In this document: piece after piece, positions 1 to 10,181 of the stretch | How positions within the stretch are numbered: position 1 is the first letter of the stretch | How the letters are laid out: every line of letters begins with the position of its first letter | From: CAYMRB01 sp964392615 | Lineage (GTDB): Bacteria > Planctomycetota > UBA8108 | Direction: 5' to 3' | Length of the DNA stretch: 62,191 nucleotides | NCBI GenBank assembly: GCA_964392615.1 | Contig: CAYMRB010000005.1 | Span: 1 to 62,191, forward strand | The notes under the pieces: generated by a model | The model's input: the letters and a program-made list of their open reading frames with translations, nothing else | Database searches by the model: none | Told to the model about the DNA's origin: nothing | Position numbers and translations under genes: made by a program

Positions 1-1151
1 GACCACTCCCCGCAGAGCCATCCTCCGATGGCCATTCCGACGCCGAGCGTCACGAAGGCGATGAAGCCCTGCGCGCTCGAGCGGACGTCCTCGGGAGCAC
101 GCTGGTCGACGTAGAGCTGGCCGGTGAAGAAGAAGAAGTCGTAGCAGATGCCGTGGAAGATCACGCCCAGGAAGAGCAGCGTGTGGAGATCCGGTCCGGC
201 GACCGCGAAGAGCACGTAGCGCAGCACCCAGAATCCCATGCCGATCAGGAGCATGTATTTGACGCCGAGCTTGCGGAAGAAGAACGGCACCAGCAGGAGG
301 AAGAAGATCTCGGACACCTGCCCGAGCGTCATCACGCCCTCGGTATTGCCGACACCCATCTCGCCCAGGAAGCCGTTGGTCAGCTGGAAGTAGAAGGACA
401 GCGGGATGCAGATCAGCAGGGAGCAGCCGATGAAGATCGCGAAGGACGGGTCCTTCATCAGCTTCAGCGCTTTCAGCCCCAGCACCTCGCCGACCGTAAC
501 TACCTTGCCCTTCAAGCGGGGCGGGATGTGTGGCAGCGTGAACGAGTAGAGGCCGAGCAGCACCGATGCGGCCACGCCGAGGTAGTAGGGCCAGACCGTG
601 TCACCGAGACCGGTCCAAGTCTCGGGAGCGGCGGCGCCGCCGAGGAACTCGGGCCACGCCATCTTGAGCGAGCCCTCGAAGAGGAAGCTGCTGCCGACGA
701 CGAGTCCGGAAGCGATCCAGCCGATCGTGCCGAGGGTTCGGATCGGCGGCGCGTCGCGCTGCGGGTTGCTCGAGGCCTGGAACAGCACCGAGTTGGCCAG
801 GGCCAAGGTCGGCATGTAGCAGATCAGGTGAAGGAGTAGGAGCGGGAAAAAGCCGCCCCAAGTCGTCGCCGCCGCCGCGAAGTACAGGAACGCTCCTCCC
901 AAGAGGTGCAGCACGCCGAGCACGATCTGCGTCGGGAAGAAGCGGTCGGCGATCATGCCGACCAGGAACGGCGAGATCATCGCGGCGATGCCGGACGACG
1001 CGTAGGCGTAGCCGATCCTCGCCGACGTGACGCCTTCGACGTGACCGAGGAATTTCCACATCGGCACGCACCAGACGCCCCAGATGAAGAACTGGAGGAA
1101 CATCATGATACAGAGCCGCCACTTGGCGGAGGTCTTGCCGGCGTCGCTCAT
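1..1151 (-). CDS. Nucleoside:H+ symporter-type MFS transporter (3' end cut off)
   Basis: The minus-strand frame opens at the ATG ending at 1151 (MSDAGKTSAKWRLC...) and runs off the left edge, so about 383 codons are present and the C-terminus is missing. It is a polytopic membrane protein with about ten visible hydrophobic segments. The opening FFIWGVWCVPMW, the IADRFFP loop after helix 2, and the later GQVSEIFFLLLVPFFF, FHGICYDFFFFTGQLYVD and RSSAQGF stretches are typical of the nucleoside/xanthosine symporter (NupG/XapB) branch of the major facilitator superfamily, which usually has 400-430 residues. Expected role: proton-coupled uptake of nucleosides or related small sugars at the inner membrane; the substrate cannot be read from sequence. 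It is transcribed divergently from the aldolase gene. Family assignment is firm, substrate is not. Confidence 0.85.
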   Translation of the reverse strand, partial: MSDAGKTSAKWRLCIMMFLQFFIWGVWCVPMWKFLGHVEGVTSARIGYAYASSGIAAMISPFLVGMIADRFFPTQIVLGVLHLLGGAFLYFAAAATTWGGFFPLLLLHLICYMPTLALANSVLFQASSNPQRDAPPIRTLGTIGWIASGLVVGSSFLFEGSLKMAWPEFLGGAAAPETWTGLGDTVWPYYLGVAASVLLGLYSFTLPHIPPRLKGKVVTVGEVLGLKALKLMKDPSFAIFIGCSLLICIPLSFYFQLTNGFLGEMGVGNTEGVMTLGQVSEIFFLLLVPFFFRKLGVKYMLLIGMGFWVLRYVLFAVAGPDLHTLLFLGVIFHGICYDFFFFTGQLYVDQRAPEDVRSSAQGFIAFVTLGVGMAIGGWLCGEW

Positions 1152-1289
1152 GGCGTCGTGCTTCTCGAAGGGTTGGGGGGAGTGGTAGGCGGGAACGTCA
1201 CCGCTCTGCTGCGAGGCGTCCTATCCTATGCGAAGCGGCGCTTCCCGGTCGACCCCGATCTTCGCTGCAAGCCCCGGCCCGCTACGGGG

Positions 1290-1318
1290 CTGACAGCGGC
1301 ACCTCGGTCGACGATAAT
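1290..1318 (+). promoter_or_regulatory. Sigma-70-type promoter of the aldolase gene
   Basis: CTGACA (1290-1295), a 17-base spacer and GATAAT (1313-1318) give a near-consensus -35/-10 pair 37 bases before the ATG at 1355. Expected transcription start is around 1325. Confidence 0.6.
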
Positions 1319-1354
1319 GCCTCGTTTTGCCCCCCTTCCGGAGCTCGTCGACCC

Positions 1355-2464
1355 ATGCCCCTCGTCCTCGATTACGACGCGACGACCGACCTCTACCGCC
1401 GCTGTGCCGACAAGAAGATCGTCATGGCGCGGATCGGCTACAGCGATCAGAACCAGATCCAGGGTATCGTGCGCGGCGCGGCGCGCTTCGCGGCAGAGCA
1501 CGGTATCGACGTCTTGCCGATCGGTATCTTCTCGACGATCGGTCACTACATCTTTCAACAGCTGCCGCGTTATCTGAGCGCCGATCACGTGCTGCCGTCC
1601 AAGGGCGGCGACTCGATCGAGTATCGCCGTCGCGTCTTCCGCAATGCGCGCCTCGCGACGAGCTTCATGGAGATTTTGACCGAAGAGGGCGACCCGGACT
1701 TCGGGCGGGTCTTCATCTCGCACCACTACGATCACGGGCACCATACGCTTCCGGGCGGCACGGTGTCGGTCAACGAGCTGCTGCGCGAGCCGGAGTTCAT
1801 CGACCTTTTCTCGAGTGTCATGTTCGACGACACGCACTCGCCGTTCGAGGACAACGTCGCGAACTCGACCGCGTATCGCGAGTTCCTCGAGAAGAACGGC
1901 CGCAAGAAGGTCCTCGAGGGCTGTCTCGAGGAGGTCGCGGCCGGCGGCGAGGGACTGGCGGAGTCCGGAGTGACCGATCCGGGCCAGATCGAGGCATTCC
2001 TCGAGCGCACGGGCTTCGAGCTCGTCGTGCCGAACATCGGCACCGAGTCGATCCACGCGCGCCAGGTCGGTGTGCAGTGGGGGGTGCTCGAGGAGATCGA
2101 CCGACGCGGCGTCGGCAACCGTCTGATCGTTCACGGCTTCAGCTCGGTTCGCAAGCTGGCCGTCGAGGAGCAGCGCCGGCTCGGCAAGCTCGGAGTGGTC
2201 GGCATGAACGCGTGGAGCTACATCCCGCAGGCCATCGGCCCGCAGCTGCTCGAGCGCGCCGCGAAGATCCTCGAGTGCCGCGACGACGACAAGGGCTACC
2301 CCGAGTTCGACGCCGACGGCAATCCGGTCTACCTGCCGCAGGTCGACGCGAACGTCTTCTTCGGCCCGATCCTCGATCAGGTTCGCGACCTCGAGGTGCG
2401 GCTCATCGCCGACAGCGTGTACGAGATCCTCGACAACCTCGGATACGCGGCGTTCGCCGACTGA
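1355..2464 (+). CDS. Divergent class II fructose-bisphosphate aldolase family protein
   Basis: 369 residues, full length for the family. Class II aldolase landmarks appear in order: a His-rich zinc-site region (SHHYDHGHHT, about residues 123-132), FSSVMFDDTHSPFEDN (about 148-165, equivalent to the VMIDxS...ENI loop), NIGTESIHARQ (about 226-236), RLIVHGFSSV (about 253-262, the phosphate loop normally HGGSG) and MNAWSYIP. Known members make a Zn-dependent aldol cleavage of fructose- or tagatose-bisphosphate in the cytoplasm. The HGGSG loop is changed to HGFSS and the first zinc motif is unusually rich in His, so the substrate may not be fructose-1,6-bisphosphate. The ATG at 1355 follows a GGAG and a good promoter. 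Possible role in sugar catabolism alongside the divergent transporter (inference). Confidence 0.75.
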   Translation: MPLVLDYDATTDLYRRCADKKIVMARIGYSDQNQIQGIVRGAARFAAEHGIDVLPIGIFSTIGHYIFQQLPRYLSADHVLPSKGGDSIEYRRRVFRNARLATSFMEILTEEGDPDFGRVFISHHYDHGHHTLPGGTVSVNELLREPEFIDLFSSVMFDDTHSPFEDNVANSTAYREFLEKNGRKKVLEGCLEEVAAGGEGLAESGVTDPGQIEAFLERTGFELVVPNIGTESIHARQVGVQWGVLEEIDRRGVGNRLIVHGFSSVRKLAVEEQRRLGKLGVVGMNAWSYIPQAIGPQLLERAAKILECRDDDKGYPEFDADGNPVYLPQVDANVFFGPILDQVRDLEVRLIADSVYEILDNLGYAAFAD

Positions 2465-2480
2465 TTCAGAGTTCCCGCAG

Positions 2481-2512
2481 CCTGCGGCGTCACTCCGCGT
2501 TGCCGCCGCAGG
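2481..2512. terminator. Stem-loop between convergent genes
   Basis: CCTGCGGCG (2481-2489) pairs perfectly with CGCCGCAGG (2504-2512) across a 14-base loop, between the stops of the aldolase (2464) and FHA (2544) genes. There is no T tract, so it is only a candidate bidirectional terminator. Confidence 0.35.
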
Positions 2513-2543
2513 TTGCTCGCCGCCGTGTTCGTGAGTCGCGCGA

Positions 2544-3413
2544 TCAGAACGGCCGCATACCCTGGTCGATCTGCAGCGTCTGGGAGGCCAGCTCGGCGAT
2601 CGGTGCGGGCGCGTATTCCGGGGACTGGCGGCACTCGGCGAAGACGCCCTCGGCGTAGGACGAGAACGCCGTCAGGAAGTGGAGGTCCGCGTCGTGGAAC
2701 GGGCGCGCGCCGTCGTCGCGGCCGACGATGACGAGGCCGAGGCGGGCGCGACCCTGGAATATCGGAACTCCGGCGGCCGGAATCCCCGCGCCGAGCGTCC
2801 GCGCGGCGTCGCTCTCGAACAGCGCCTCGCTGACGGCTGCCGCGATCGTCTCGCGGTCGGTCGGGCGATCGGACGCGCGGGCGAAGATCACGTCGGCCCG
2901 CTGCGCGTCGTCGTGCCAGAGGGCCGCCGTGACGCGATCGGCTCCCAGCGTGCGCTGCACGTGCTCCAGGGCACGGCGCAGGCGAGTCGGGGCAGGGGAG
3001 GCCCGTGTCAGCGAGCGCGCGACGTCGAGGAGCTCGATCTTCGCTTCGGCCTCGAGCGTCTCGAAGAGGTCCCGCGCGATCGTCCGCTCCCGCTCCTGGC
3101 GGTGGACCGTCAGGTGGACGCGTCCGAACGTGACGATATCGCCCTCGTTGAGCACGGATCGCCGCACGCGCTCCGAGTTGACGAATGTGCCGTTGTGGCT
3201 GTGCAGGTCCTCGACCCACAGCTCGCCGTCCTCGAGCGTCAGCGTCGCGTGGTGCCGCGACACGCCCGCATCGAGCACGCGCACGTCGGAAGTCGGGTCT
3301 CTACCGACCGAGATCAGCCTGCTGTAATGCAGCCCGAGCGCGTGCTCCCGACCGTCCAAACCCTTCAACGACCACTCCACAACGCGTGATCTGGCAACCT
3401 TCGACGAGATCAT
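2544..3413 (-). CDS. FHA domain-GAF-like signalling protein
   Basis: 289 residues. An N-terminal forkhead-associated domain (about residues 12-107) has the phosphothreonine-binding signature: SVGRDPTSDVRV, SRHHATL and HSHNGTFVN, with the conserved Gly-Arg, Ser-x-x-His and Asn-Gly positions. The C-terminal part (about 130-270) looks like a GAF domain (GIPAAGVPIFQGRARLGLVIVGRD). FHA domains dock onto phosphothreonine, so this is probably a cytoplasmic partner of one of the Ser/Thr kinases in this region. Which kinase is unknown. No membrane segment is seen. A 7-bp inverted repeat sits just before the start codon and may be an operator. Confidence 0.85.
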   Translation of the reverse strand: MISSKVARSRVVEWSLKGLDGREHALGLHYSRLISVGRDPTSDVRVLDAGVSRHHATLTLEDGELWVEDLHSHNGTFVNSERVRRSVLNEGDIVTFGRVHLTVHRQERERTIARDLFETLEAEAKIELLDVARSLTRASPAPTRLRRALEHVQRTLGADRVTAALWHDDAQRADVIFARASDRPTDRETIAAAVSEALFESDAARTLGAGIPAAGVPIFQGRARLGLVIVGRDDGARPFHDADLHFLTAFSSYAEGVFAECRQSPEYAPAPIAELASQTLQIDQGMRPF

Positions 3414-3428
3414 TCACCGTACCCTCAT

Positions 3429-3451
3429 GTTCGGTGGGACACAAACCGAAC
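3429..3451. promoter_or_regulatory. Palindrome upstream of the FHA gene, possible operator
   Basis: GTTCGGT (3429-3435) and ACCGAAC (3445-3451) form a perfect inverted repeat with a 9-base spacer (16 bp centre to centre). It begins 16 bases upstream of the FHA start codon, a spacing typical of a dimeric repressor site. It could also be a leader hairpin. Confidence 0.4.
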
Positions 3452-3576
3452 ACTATCCGAAACCCGTGCCCTGGACAAGCATTATCGGGGCTCGGGTAAC
3501 CCGCCTATCAACCACTGAGACGCGATGATACAGGCGCGCGATCGGCACGGCGACATCGAGTTCGGGGCGCGTCGTG

Positions 3577-4512
3577 CTAGACGACGTGGAGCTCGACCTC
3601 GAGGCGCTCGGCGAGCGCCATGAGCACGCGGTGCAGCTGCACGTCTTCCTGGCGCGTGGCGCGTGTGAACGCGAAGCCCGCGCGGCTACGATCTCCATCG
3701 CGCGTTCGACAGAGCCCGGCGATGAACCACAGATCGTATTCCGGACCGTGTCGGGCGATGTGACGCTCGACGCGGCGTGTCGCCTTCGCGGCGGGGAGGT
3801 GTGCGTACGCCGAGTACGCGGAGTACCAGATGGCCGGCGCACCGTGCCACGCGTCCGGCACGCTTTCGAGGTCGACGAGGCGGAGGACCTCCTCCCACTC
3901 GCCGCCCACGAACGCTCCTTCGACCGCATCGACCCAATCGCCGGCCGCGCGGAACGACATGGCGCGCGACAAGGGCGTGTCGGGATCGCCCCGGCCGCTC
4001 TCGCCCTCCGGGCGATACAGGTCGTGGTGGAACTCGTCCGCGGAACAGTCGGCCTTCGACAGATGACGTTCCTCGAGCAGCGCGAGGAGCCGTCCGACGA
4101 CCTCGGCATTCCACAGCGCGAATGCCGGCAAGCGGACGTCCGACGGGTCGGCGTCGCGTGCGCGCCGGAGGCCCTCGAGCGCCGCGGTCATCTGGTTGTC
4201 CGGACCCATCCGCGCCAGGTCCGTCTCGAGCCCGGCGTCGTCTCCGGTATCGAATCGCACCAGCGCGCGGTGGACGCGGCCGTCGCCCGCGCCGTCGCTG
4301 CCGCCTCCATCGTCGGCGAGCAACGCATCGAGCAGCTCGAGTGCGCGTTCGCTGTCGCCGCCCTCGTGCAGTGCGCGCGCGAACGGAAAGACGACGGCGC
4401 GGTCGCTCGGGCTCGCCGCGGCGAGCGGCTCGAGCAGCTCGATCGCACGGTCGACCTCGCCGCGCTGCCAGGCGCGGTAGCCGGTCGCGAGGGCTTTTCG
4501 TGAGCGACCCAT
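3577..4512 (-). CDS. TPR-like repeat protein of unknown function
   Basis: 311 residues from the ATG ending at 4512 (MGRSRKALATGYRAWQRG). The frame stays open another 74 codons upstream, but that extension is Arg/Pro-rich and looks non-coding. The N-terminal 80 residues show two helix-turn-helix repeats of tetratricopeptide type (GYRAWQRGEVDRAIELLEPL; ARALHEGGDSERALELLDAL). The C-terminal part is helical, with conserved-looking Trp/Tyr clusters (WYSAYSAYAHLP; EYDLWFIAGLCRTRDGD) and no recognised domain. No signal peptide or membrane segment is evident, so it is likely cytoplasmic and involved in protein-protein contacts. Function is not identifiable from sequence. Confidence 0.65.
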   Translation of the reverse strand: MGRSRKALATGYRAWQRGEVDRAIELLEPLAAASPSDRAVVFPFARALHEGGDSERALELLDALLADDGGGSDGAGDGRVHRALVRFDTGDDAGLETDLARMGPDNQMTAALEGLRRARDADPSDVRLPAFALWNAEVVGRLLALLEERHLSKADCSADEFHHDLYRPEGESGRGDPDTPLSRAMSFRAAGDWVDAVEGAFVGGEWEEVLRLVDLESVPDAWHGAPAIWYSAYSAYAHLPAAKATRRVERHIARHGPEYDLWFIAGLCRTRDGDRSRAGFAFTRATRQEDVQLHRVLMALAERLEVELHVV

Positions 4513-4832
4513 GGGTGCAGCGTTCTCGGAATTAGCCGTCGGTCGTGCCGAACGGGTGGGCGGAGCGGGAGGAATCGTACTTCTCCGTGGTCGAGTTCGC
4601 AGGGAGCATTCGCCGTCACTTCCTCCGTCGGATCCGGCCCCGAGTTCGCTGAAGAGGCCGCAGAGCCGCTGCTGGCGGGGTTTCCCGTGCCGGCGCGGAT
4701 TCCCGTGCCGCGGCGCTGGGCCTTCGGCGCTCACGGATTGGCATGGAAAGCTTTACTTCAGCGGGTGATTTGAACGAGAATCCTGTTAGGGAACCCCCGA
4801 AAGACTACTGCACTTCAGAGGAGATGGCGCCC

Positions 4833-5981
4833 ATGGCCCGCAATGCCGCAGTGGATTTCACGCCGTCGTTCGTCTTTCGGATCGAGGATCTGCAAGGACT
4901 CTTGGCGCCGCGCCATGGTCCGTGCGTATCGATCTACTTTCCGTCACACCGTCGCAAGACGGAGGCGCGATCGGACAGCATTCTGTACCGCAACCTGTGT
5001 CGCGAGGTCGAGAAGATCTTGCAGCAGGATGCCGAGCCGACGGTGGCTCGCGGGATCGTCGCGAACCTCCGCGGCGTCGACGACCCGGAGTTCTGGGAGC
5101 GCGGCAGCGACGGGGTGGCGGTGCTCGCAGCGGACGGTTTCTTACGCTGCTTCCGCTTGCCGGTGACATTCCCGCAGCTCGAGGTCGTCGGTGGCACGTT
5201 CCACACGAAGCCGTTGATTCGATACCTGCAGAGCGGCACGTCGTACTTCGTGCTCGGAGTCGGTCTGAGCCATGTGTCGCTGTGGGACGGATGGGGCTCG
5301 AACCTTCTCGAGGTGCCGCTGAACGGCATCCCGCGTCGGGTAGAGGACGTCGTCGAGGTCGACAGGGAGGTGACGCGCGCTCGCGGCGCCGATCGTACCC
5401 CGCACGCCCAGGAGAACGGCGAGTCGACAGCCGACGTGGAGAAGTTCTTCCGCGAGGTCGGCAGGGGGCTGGCGCGTCACTTGGTCAAGGACGCTCGCAA
5501 GCCGCTGATCCTGGCGGCCGCGGCGCAGCACCAGCACGTGTTCCGCAAGGTGGCGCAGCTGCCCGGCATGCTCGATGATGGTCTGCACGTCGACGCGCGC
5601 GCCTTGTCGCGGGATGCGATCGTCGAACAGGCCAGCGAGGTGCTGAGGTCCGAGGTGACCCGGCGCGTCGAAAAGGCCCGCGAGGACTTCCACCACGCGC
5701 GTTCGAAAGAGCTCGGCAGCGACCGTCTCGACGAGGTCGCTCGGGCTGTCGCCCAAGGACGCGTGCGCCAATTGTGCGTCCAAAGCGGCCGGCGCTTCTG
5801 GGGTCTGCTCGACCGGGTCAGCGGCGAGATCCTGCCGGGCGAGTCGCACAAGAACGCGTACGACGTCGATCTCTACGATGAGCTCGCCGAGCTGGTGATG
5901 GGCAAGGGCGGCGAGGTGCTCATCTTGACAGGCGAGCAGATGCCGTCGAAGTCCGGAGTCGCGGCCGTCTACCGCTACTGA
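4833..5981 (+). CDS. baeRF family (archaeo-eukaryotic release factor-like) protein
   Basis: 382 residues from the ATG at 4833, chosen because AGGAG lies 9 bases upstream; an in-frame ATG at 4824 sits directly on that site and one at 4743 is too far. The hallmark PCVSIYFPSHR (about residues 29-39) and the closing block GGEVLILTGEQMPSKSGVAAVYRY match bacterial homologues of the archaeal/eukaryotic peptide-release factor eRF1 (baeRF, closest by eye to family 3). Those proteins are predicted to act at ribosomes or in stress responses; their biochemistry is poorly known. Between the ends is a mixed alpha/beta core (EVEKILQQ, LILAAAAQHQHVFRKV). It is convergent with the PocR-like gene. Family call is good, molecular role is inference. 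Confidence 0.7.
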   Translation: MARNAAVDFTPSFVFRIEDLQGLLAPRHGPCVSIYFPSHRRKTEARSDSILYRNLCREVEKILQQDAEPTVARGIVANLRGVDDPEFWERGSDGVAVLAADGFLRCFRLPVTFPQLEVVGGTFHTKPLIRYLQSGTSYFVLGVGLSHVSLWDGWGSNLLEVPLNGIPRRVEDVVEVDREVTRARGADRTPHAQENGESTADVEKFFREVGRGLARHLVKDARKPLILAAAAQHQHVFRKVAQLPGMLDDGLHVDARALSRDAIVEQASEVLRSEVTRRVEKAREDFHHARSKELGSDRLDEVARAVAQGRVRQLCVQSGRRFWGLLDRVSGEILPGESHKNAYDVDLYDELAELVMGKGGEVLILTGEQMPSKSGVAAVYRY

Positions 5982-6081
5982 CGGCGATCGCGAGTTCCGA
6001 GTAGCCCGTTGAAGAAGCCCGGTCAGGGCCTCATCAGCGGGCCGCTCGTCTTGATCGCCCCGGCGGGCTGTTCGTTCGAGG

Positions 6082-8220
6082 TCAGCGCGGCCTGCCGCGC
6101 CCCCGACCCCGACCCCGACCCCGACCACGGCGCGCGCCGCCGTCCGGGTGCCGTCGCGGGCCGCGCGGCAAGGGCTCGAGTGTGACCGAGTCCGGAATGC
6201 GGATCGCGAAGAGCGTGCGTCCCAGCGGCTCGCCTGCGGCACTGTCGCCGCCTGTGCGCGAGCTGTCGATCTGCAGCCGTCCCCGGTGAAACGAAACGTA
6301 CCGCTGCGCCGTGCGGAGCGAGATCGGACCGGAGCGCTTGCCGGCACGCGCGGCGTCGTCGCGCTCGGCCGCATCCTGCTCGTGCGCTTCGTGCTCGCCG
6401 CCCGGATCGCGCCCGTCGTCGTCGTTGGTGGTGGTGGTGGGCGCGTCGGCGTCGCCGGCAGCGGTCGCGTCTGTGCTCGCCGCTTCCGGCTCGTCGTCGT
6501 GGGGAGTGTCGTCGTGGAAGAGTTCGCGACGATCGCTGCCGGAGAGGAAGCGGCCGACGACATCGAAGACGAACTCGATCTGGTCGCGTACCTTCTTCGC
6601 GCGTCGAAGCGACACGAGTATGGACGGTCGTGAGCCGTCGGCGGCCGCCACGGCGTTGCCGATCGCGCAGTCGATCACGGCGTCGAGCGCCGCGCCGAGC
6701 TTGGTCCGATCGGCTTCGAGCATCGACCGTTCCGGCAGCCCCTTGAGGTCGAACGTCACACCGCTCTGCGCCGCGCGATCGCCGGCCGACTCCAGGCAGC
6801 GATCGAGCAGCCGGCGTGCGTCGAAGCGCTGCGGGCGCAGCGGGCTCTTCTTGCGGACCTGTCGCAGGCGTTCGCGCTCCTCGAACTGCTCGAGTCGGCC
6901 GCTGGAGAACCGCCGCGACGACTCGCTCGCGCACAGCAGGTATCGCTCGGAGATGCGCCGCGTACAGCGCCAGAGAAACGCGAGGTCCTCGCGCTGGGGC
7001 TCGATGCCGCCGTGCGCCGGTCCGAAGGCGAAGGCGACCTCGGAGCCCGGTGATTCATCCAGGATCGCGACGAAGAGGCTCTTCGTCAGCACGTCCTTCC
7101 AGCCGGGTGGGGTGTCGGACGTCGTGCGCAATGCGCCGATCAGCGTCGAGACCTCGGCAAGGGCATTCTCGACGCGCTCGGAGGGATCCACGCCACCGGC
7201 GCCGAAGCGCGTCGCATCGAGCTCGAGCGCGGGCCGCGCGCCACGGAGGTCGACCTTCTGCGATGTCGGCAATCCGGACTGGCCGAGAAGCCGCAACGCT
7301 CCGATCTCGCCGCCGAGCTCCTCCGGCGGCCGGCCGAACGCCACGACGAATTCGACGCCCAGCGCCTCGTGAAGGCCGCGTACGCACCGCTGGAGCCAAC
7401 CCCAAACGCCGCCTCGTCGCGTCGGCAGCGGCGCGTCCGCGGGCAGCAGCCGGTTGAGAACGCCCTCCTCCCAGCCCAACCGGGACAGCGCGAGTCGCCC
7501 TGCGGCAAGGCGTCCGAGGAACTCCGCGAATCGCGGCAGGCCGTCCGTCAGCGCGTTGTCGACTCTCGGGATCCGTTCCACCTCCTCGAGGAGCTGCTTG
7601 CGGACGCTCTCGTCGTGCGGGCGGATCGGGGCGACGACCGGAGCGCCGGCCGCCTCGAGGCTGCGGATCTCGCCCTGGGTGAGCTTGCCGAGCTTGCCGA
7701 TCCGCTTGACGATCTTCGGGCGGTCTTCCTCCGATCGCACGCGTCCTCCTGCGATGACCGCCGCCAACGGCACGCCGCGAACGACGATCCGGCACGCGAA
7801 GTCCCAGAGTCCGAGCGGGGCGCGAGCCGCGAACAACCCCTCGCCGTCCGGCTCGTTTCGCGCATCGAGCACTCGAGCCGCGAGTCGTGCCTCGTGCCGG
7901 CGGAACTCGTCGTCCGCGCCATCGAACGCGGGCTTGCCGTTTACCTTGCCGTAGCGCAGGAAGTGCGTGACCGGACAGCTCCGCGGCGCATCCGGCTGTC
8001 CCGACGGATCGATTCGTCGGGGCTTCTTCGCATCCTGGCCGGGCTCGAAAACCGTCACGAGGCAGCCGAGCTTCGAGATGATTCCTTGCGCGAGCAAACC
8101 GGCGACGTCGTCCACGGCCAGCAAGTCGCTGAGGCGCGAAGGTCGGTAGGGCCAAGGCGAGGCGATCGCATCGCGGTCGTCCACGGCCTGCTCCTGTGTC
8201 GTTACGTCGTTTTCGCTCAT
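6082..8220 (-). CDS. PocR-like sensor with degenerate histidine-kinase ATPase domain
   Basis: 712 residues from the ATG ending at 8220. The N-terminal third (about 20-160) resembles the PocR ligand-sensing fold: ISKLGCLVTVFEP, a Cys-containing SCPVTHFLRYG, then GLWDFACRIVVRGVPLAAVIAGGRV. The C-terminal half has a GHKL-ATPase-like helix (RTKLGAALDAVIDCAIGNA), but I find no phospho-acceptor His box and no clear DxGxG loop. An acidic, Thr-rich linker follows, then a short tail of repeated Gly-Arg made by a CCCGAC hexamer array (6103-6126). It is probably a soluble pseudo-sensor kinase. It is the last gene of a sigma factor-Ser/Thr kinase operon, starting 47 bases after the kinase stop, so it likely feeds a signal to them (inference). 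Confidence 0.6.
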   Translation of the reverse strand: MSENDVTTQEQAVDDRDAIASPWPYRPSRLSDLLAVDDVAGLLAQGIISKLGCLVTVFEPGQDAKKPRRIDPSGQPDAPRSCPVTHFLRYGKVNGKPAFDGADDEFRRHEARLAARVLDARNEPDGEGLFAARAPLGLWDFACRIVVRGVPLAAVIAGGRVRSEEDRPKIVKRIGKLGKLTQGEIRSLEAAGAPVVAPIRPHDESVRKQLLEEVERIPRVDNALTDGLPRFAEFLGRLAAGRLALSRLGWEEGVLNRLLPADAPLPTRRGGVWGWLQRCVRGLHEALGVEFVVAFGRPPEELGGEIGALRLLGQSGLPTSQKVDLRGARPALELDATRFGAGGVDPSERVENALAEVSTLIGALRTTSDTPPGWKDVLTKSLFVAILDESPGSEVAFAFGPAHGGIEPQREDLAFLWRCTRRISERYLLCASESSRRFSSGRLEQFEERERLRQVRKKSPLRPQRFDARRLLDRCLESAGDRAAQSGVTFDLKGLPERSMLEADRTKLGAALDAVIDCAIGNAVAAADGSRPSILVSLRRAKKVRDQIEFVFDVVGRFLSGSDRRELFHDDTPHDDEPEAASTDATAAGDADAPTTTTNDDDGRDPGGEHEAHEQDAAERDDAARAGKRSGPISLRTAQRYVSFHRGRLQIDSSRTGGDSAAGEPLGRTLFAIRIPDSVTLEPLPRGPRRHPDGGARRGRGRGRGRGRGRPR

Positions 8221-8267
8221 GATGTCACATCGGCCGGCACGATTCGTGTTGCCGACTCCGTCGGGCG

Positions 8268-9461
<1,194 letters not shown>

Positions 9462-9465
9462 CCGC

Positions 9466-10023
9466 CTACTGAACGCCCTTCATCTTCTGCGCCATGTTCT
9501 CGAGCCCGCGACAGAGAACCTTGCGGGCAGCGTCGGGACCGCGGCCGAGCGCTTCGGCGAGCTCTTTGGGCGCGTATCCCATCTCCACGTGCAAGACGAC
9601 GGCCGTGCGCTGGTCCTCGTTGAGCGACTCGAGCGCTTCTCGATACCGGTTGTAGGTCTCCGTGCCGACGGCCTGTTCCACGGGGCCGGTTTCGTCGCCG
9701 GGGATCAGGGCTTCGTCCTCCATCGGGCTTTCGCGACGCTTGCGGCGGGCGAGATCCCGAATGCGGTTGACGATGATCTTGCCGAGGTACTGCATGAACG
9801 CGCCCTCGCGATGGGGCACGAACGTGTCCAGCTTCCCCAGCGATCGGAAGACGGCTTCGGCGACGACCTCCTGGGTATCGGCCATGCGTCGCATCGACAG
9901 CGGGATGCGACCGTGGGCGAAACGTTCCAGCTTCGGCAGCACGCGGCGGTAGAGCTCCTCCTTGGCCGCGCCATCGCCCTGCTTGGCCTTGTCGACCAGG
10001 ACCATGGTGCGCGAAAAGTCCAT
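9466..10023 (-). CDS. ECF-type RNA polymerase sigma factor
   Basis: 185 residues, the normal size for the group. Region 2 is seen at about 18-90 (YRRVLPKLERFAHGRIP, DTQEVVAEAVFRSLGKLDTF, GAFMQYLGKIIVNRIRDLARRKRR). Region 4 is the helix-turn-helix at about 130-180 (ALESLNEDQRTAVVLHVEMGYAPKELAEALGRGPDAARKVLCRGL). It directs RNA polymerase to a specific promoter set. There is no anti-sigma factor gene next to it; instead a Ser/Thr kinase starts 4 bases downstream, a planctomycete-typical pairing suggesting activation by phosphorylation rather than by release from an anti-sigma factor (inference). It is divergent from the zinc-ribbon kinase gene, 158 bp away. Confidence 0.9.
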   Translation of the reverse strand: MDFSRTMVLVDKAKQGDGAAKEELYRRVLPKLERFAHGRIPLSMRRMADTQEVVAEAVFRSLGKLDTFVPHREGAFMQYLGKIIVNRIRDLARRKRRESPMEDEALIPGDETGPVEQAVGTETYNRYREALESLNEDQRTAVVLHVEMGYAPKELAEALGRGPDAARKVLCRGLENMAQKMKGVQ

Positions 10024-10181
10024 CGCCGTCCTCGAACCGAAGCTTCGAACACACTCACCGAGGAAGCTACTCTACGGGACGCGCGGGGGAAAGACCAGTC
10101 CCCCCGGACGCGGCCATGGACGGCTCCCCGGTCGGCGCGCTACTCTGATATGTCGAAATCGATTCCAGAGGAGCAACCGAC

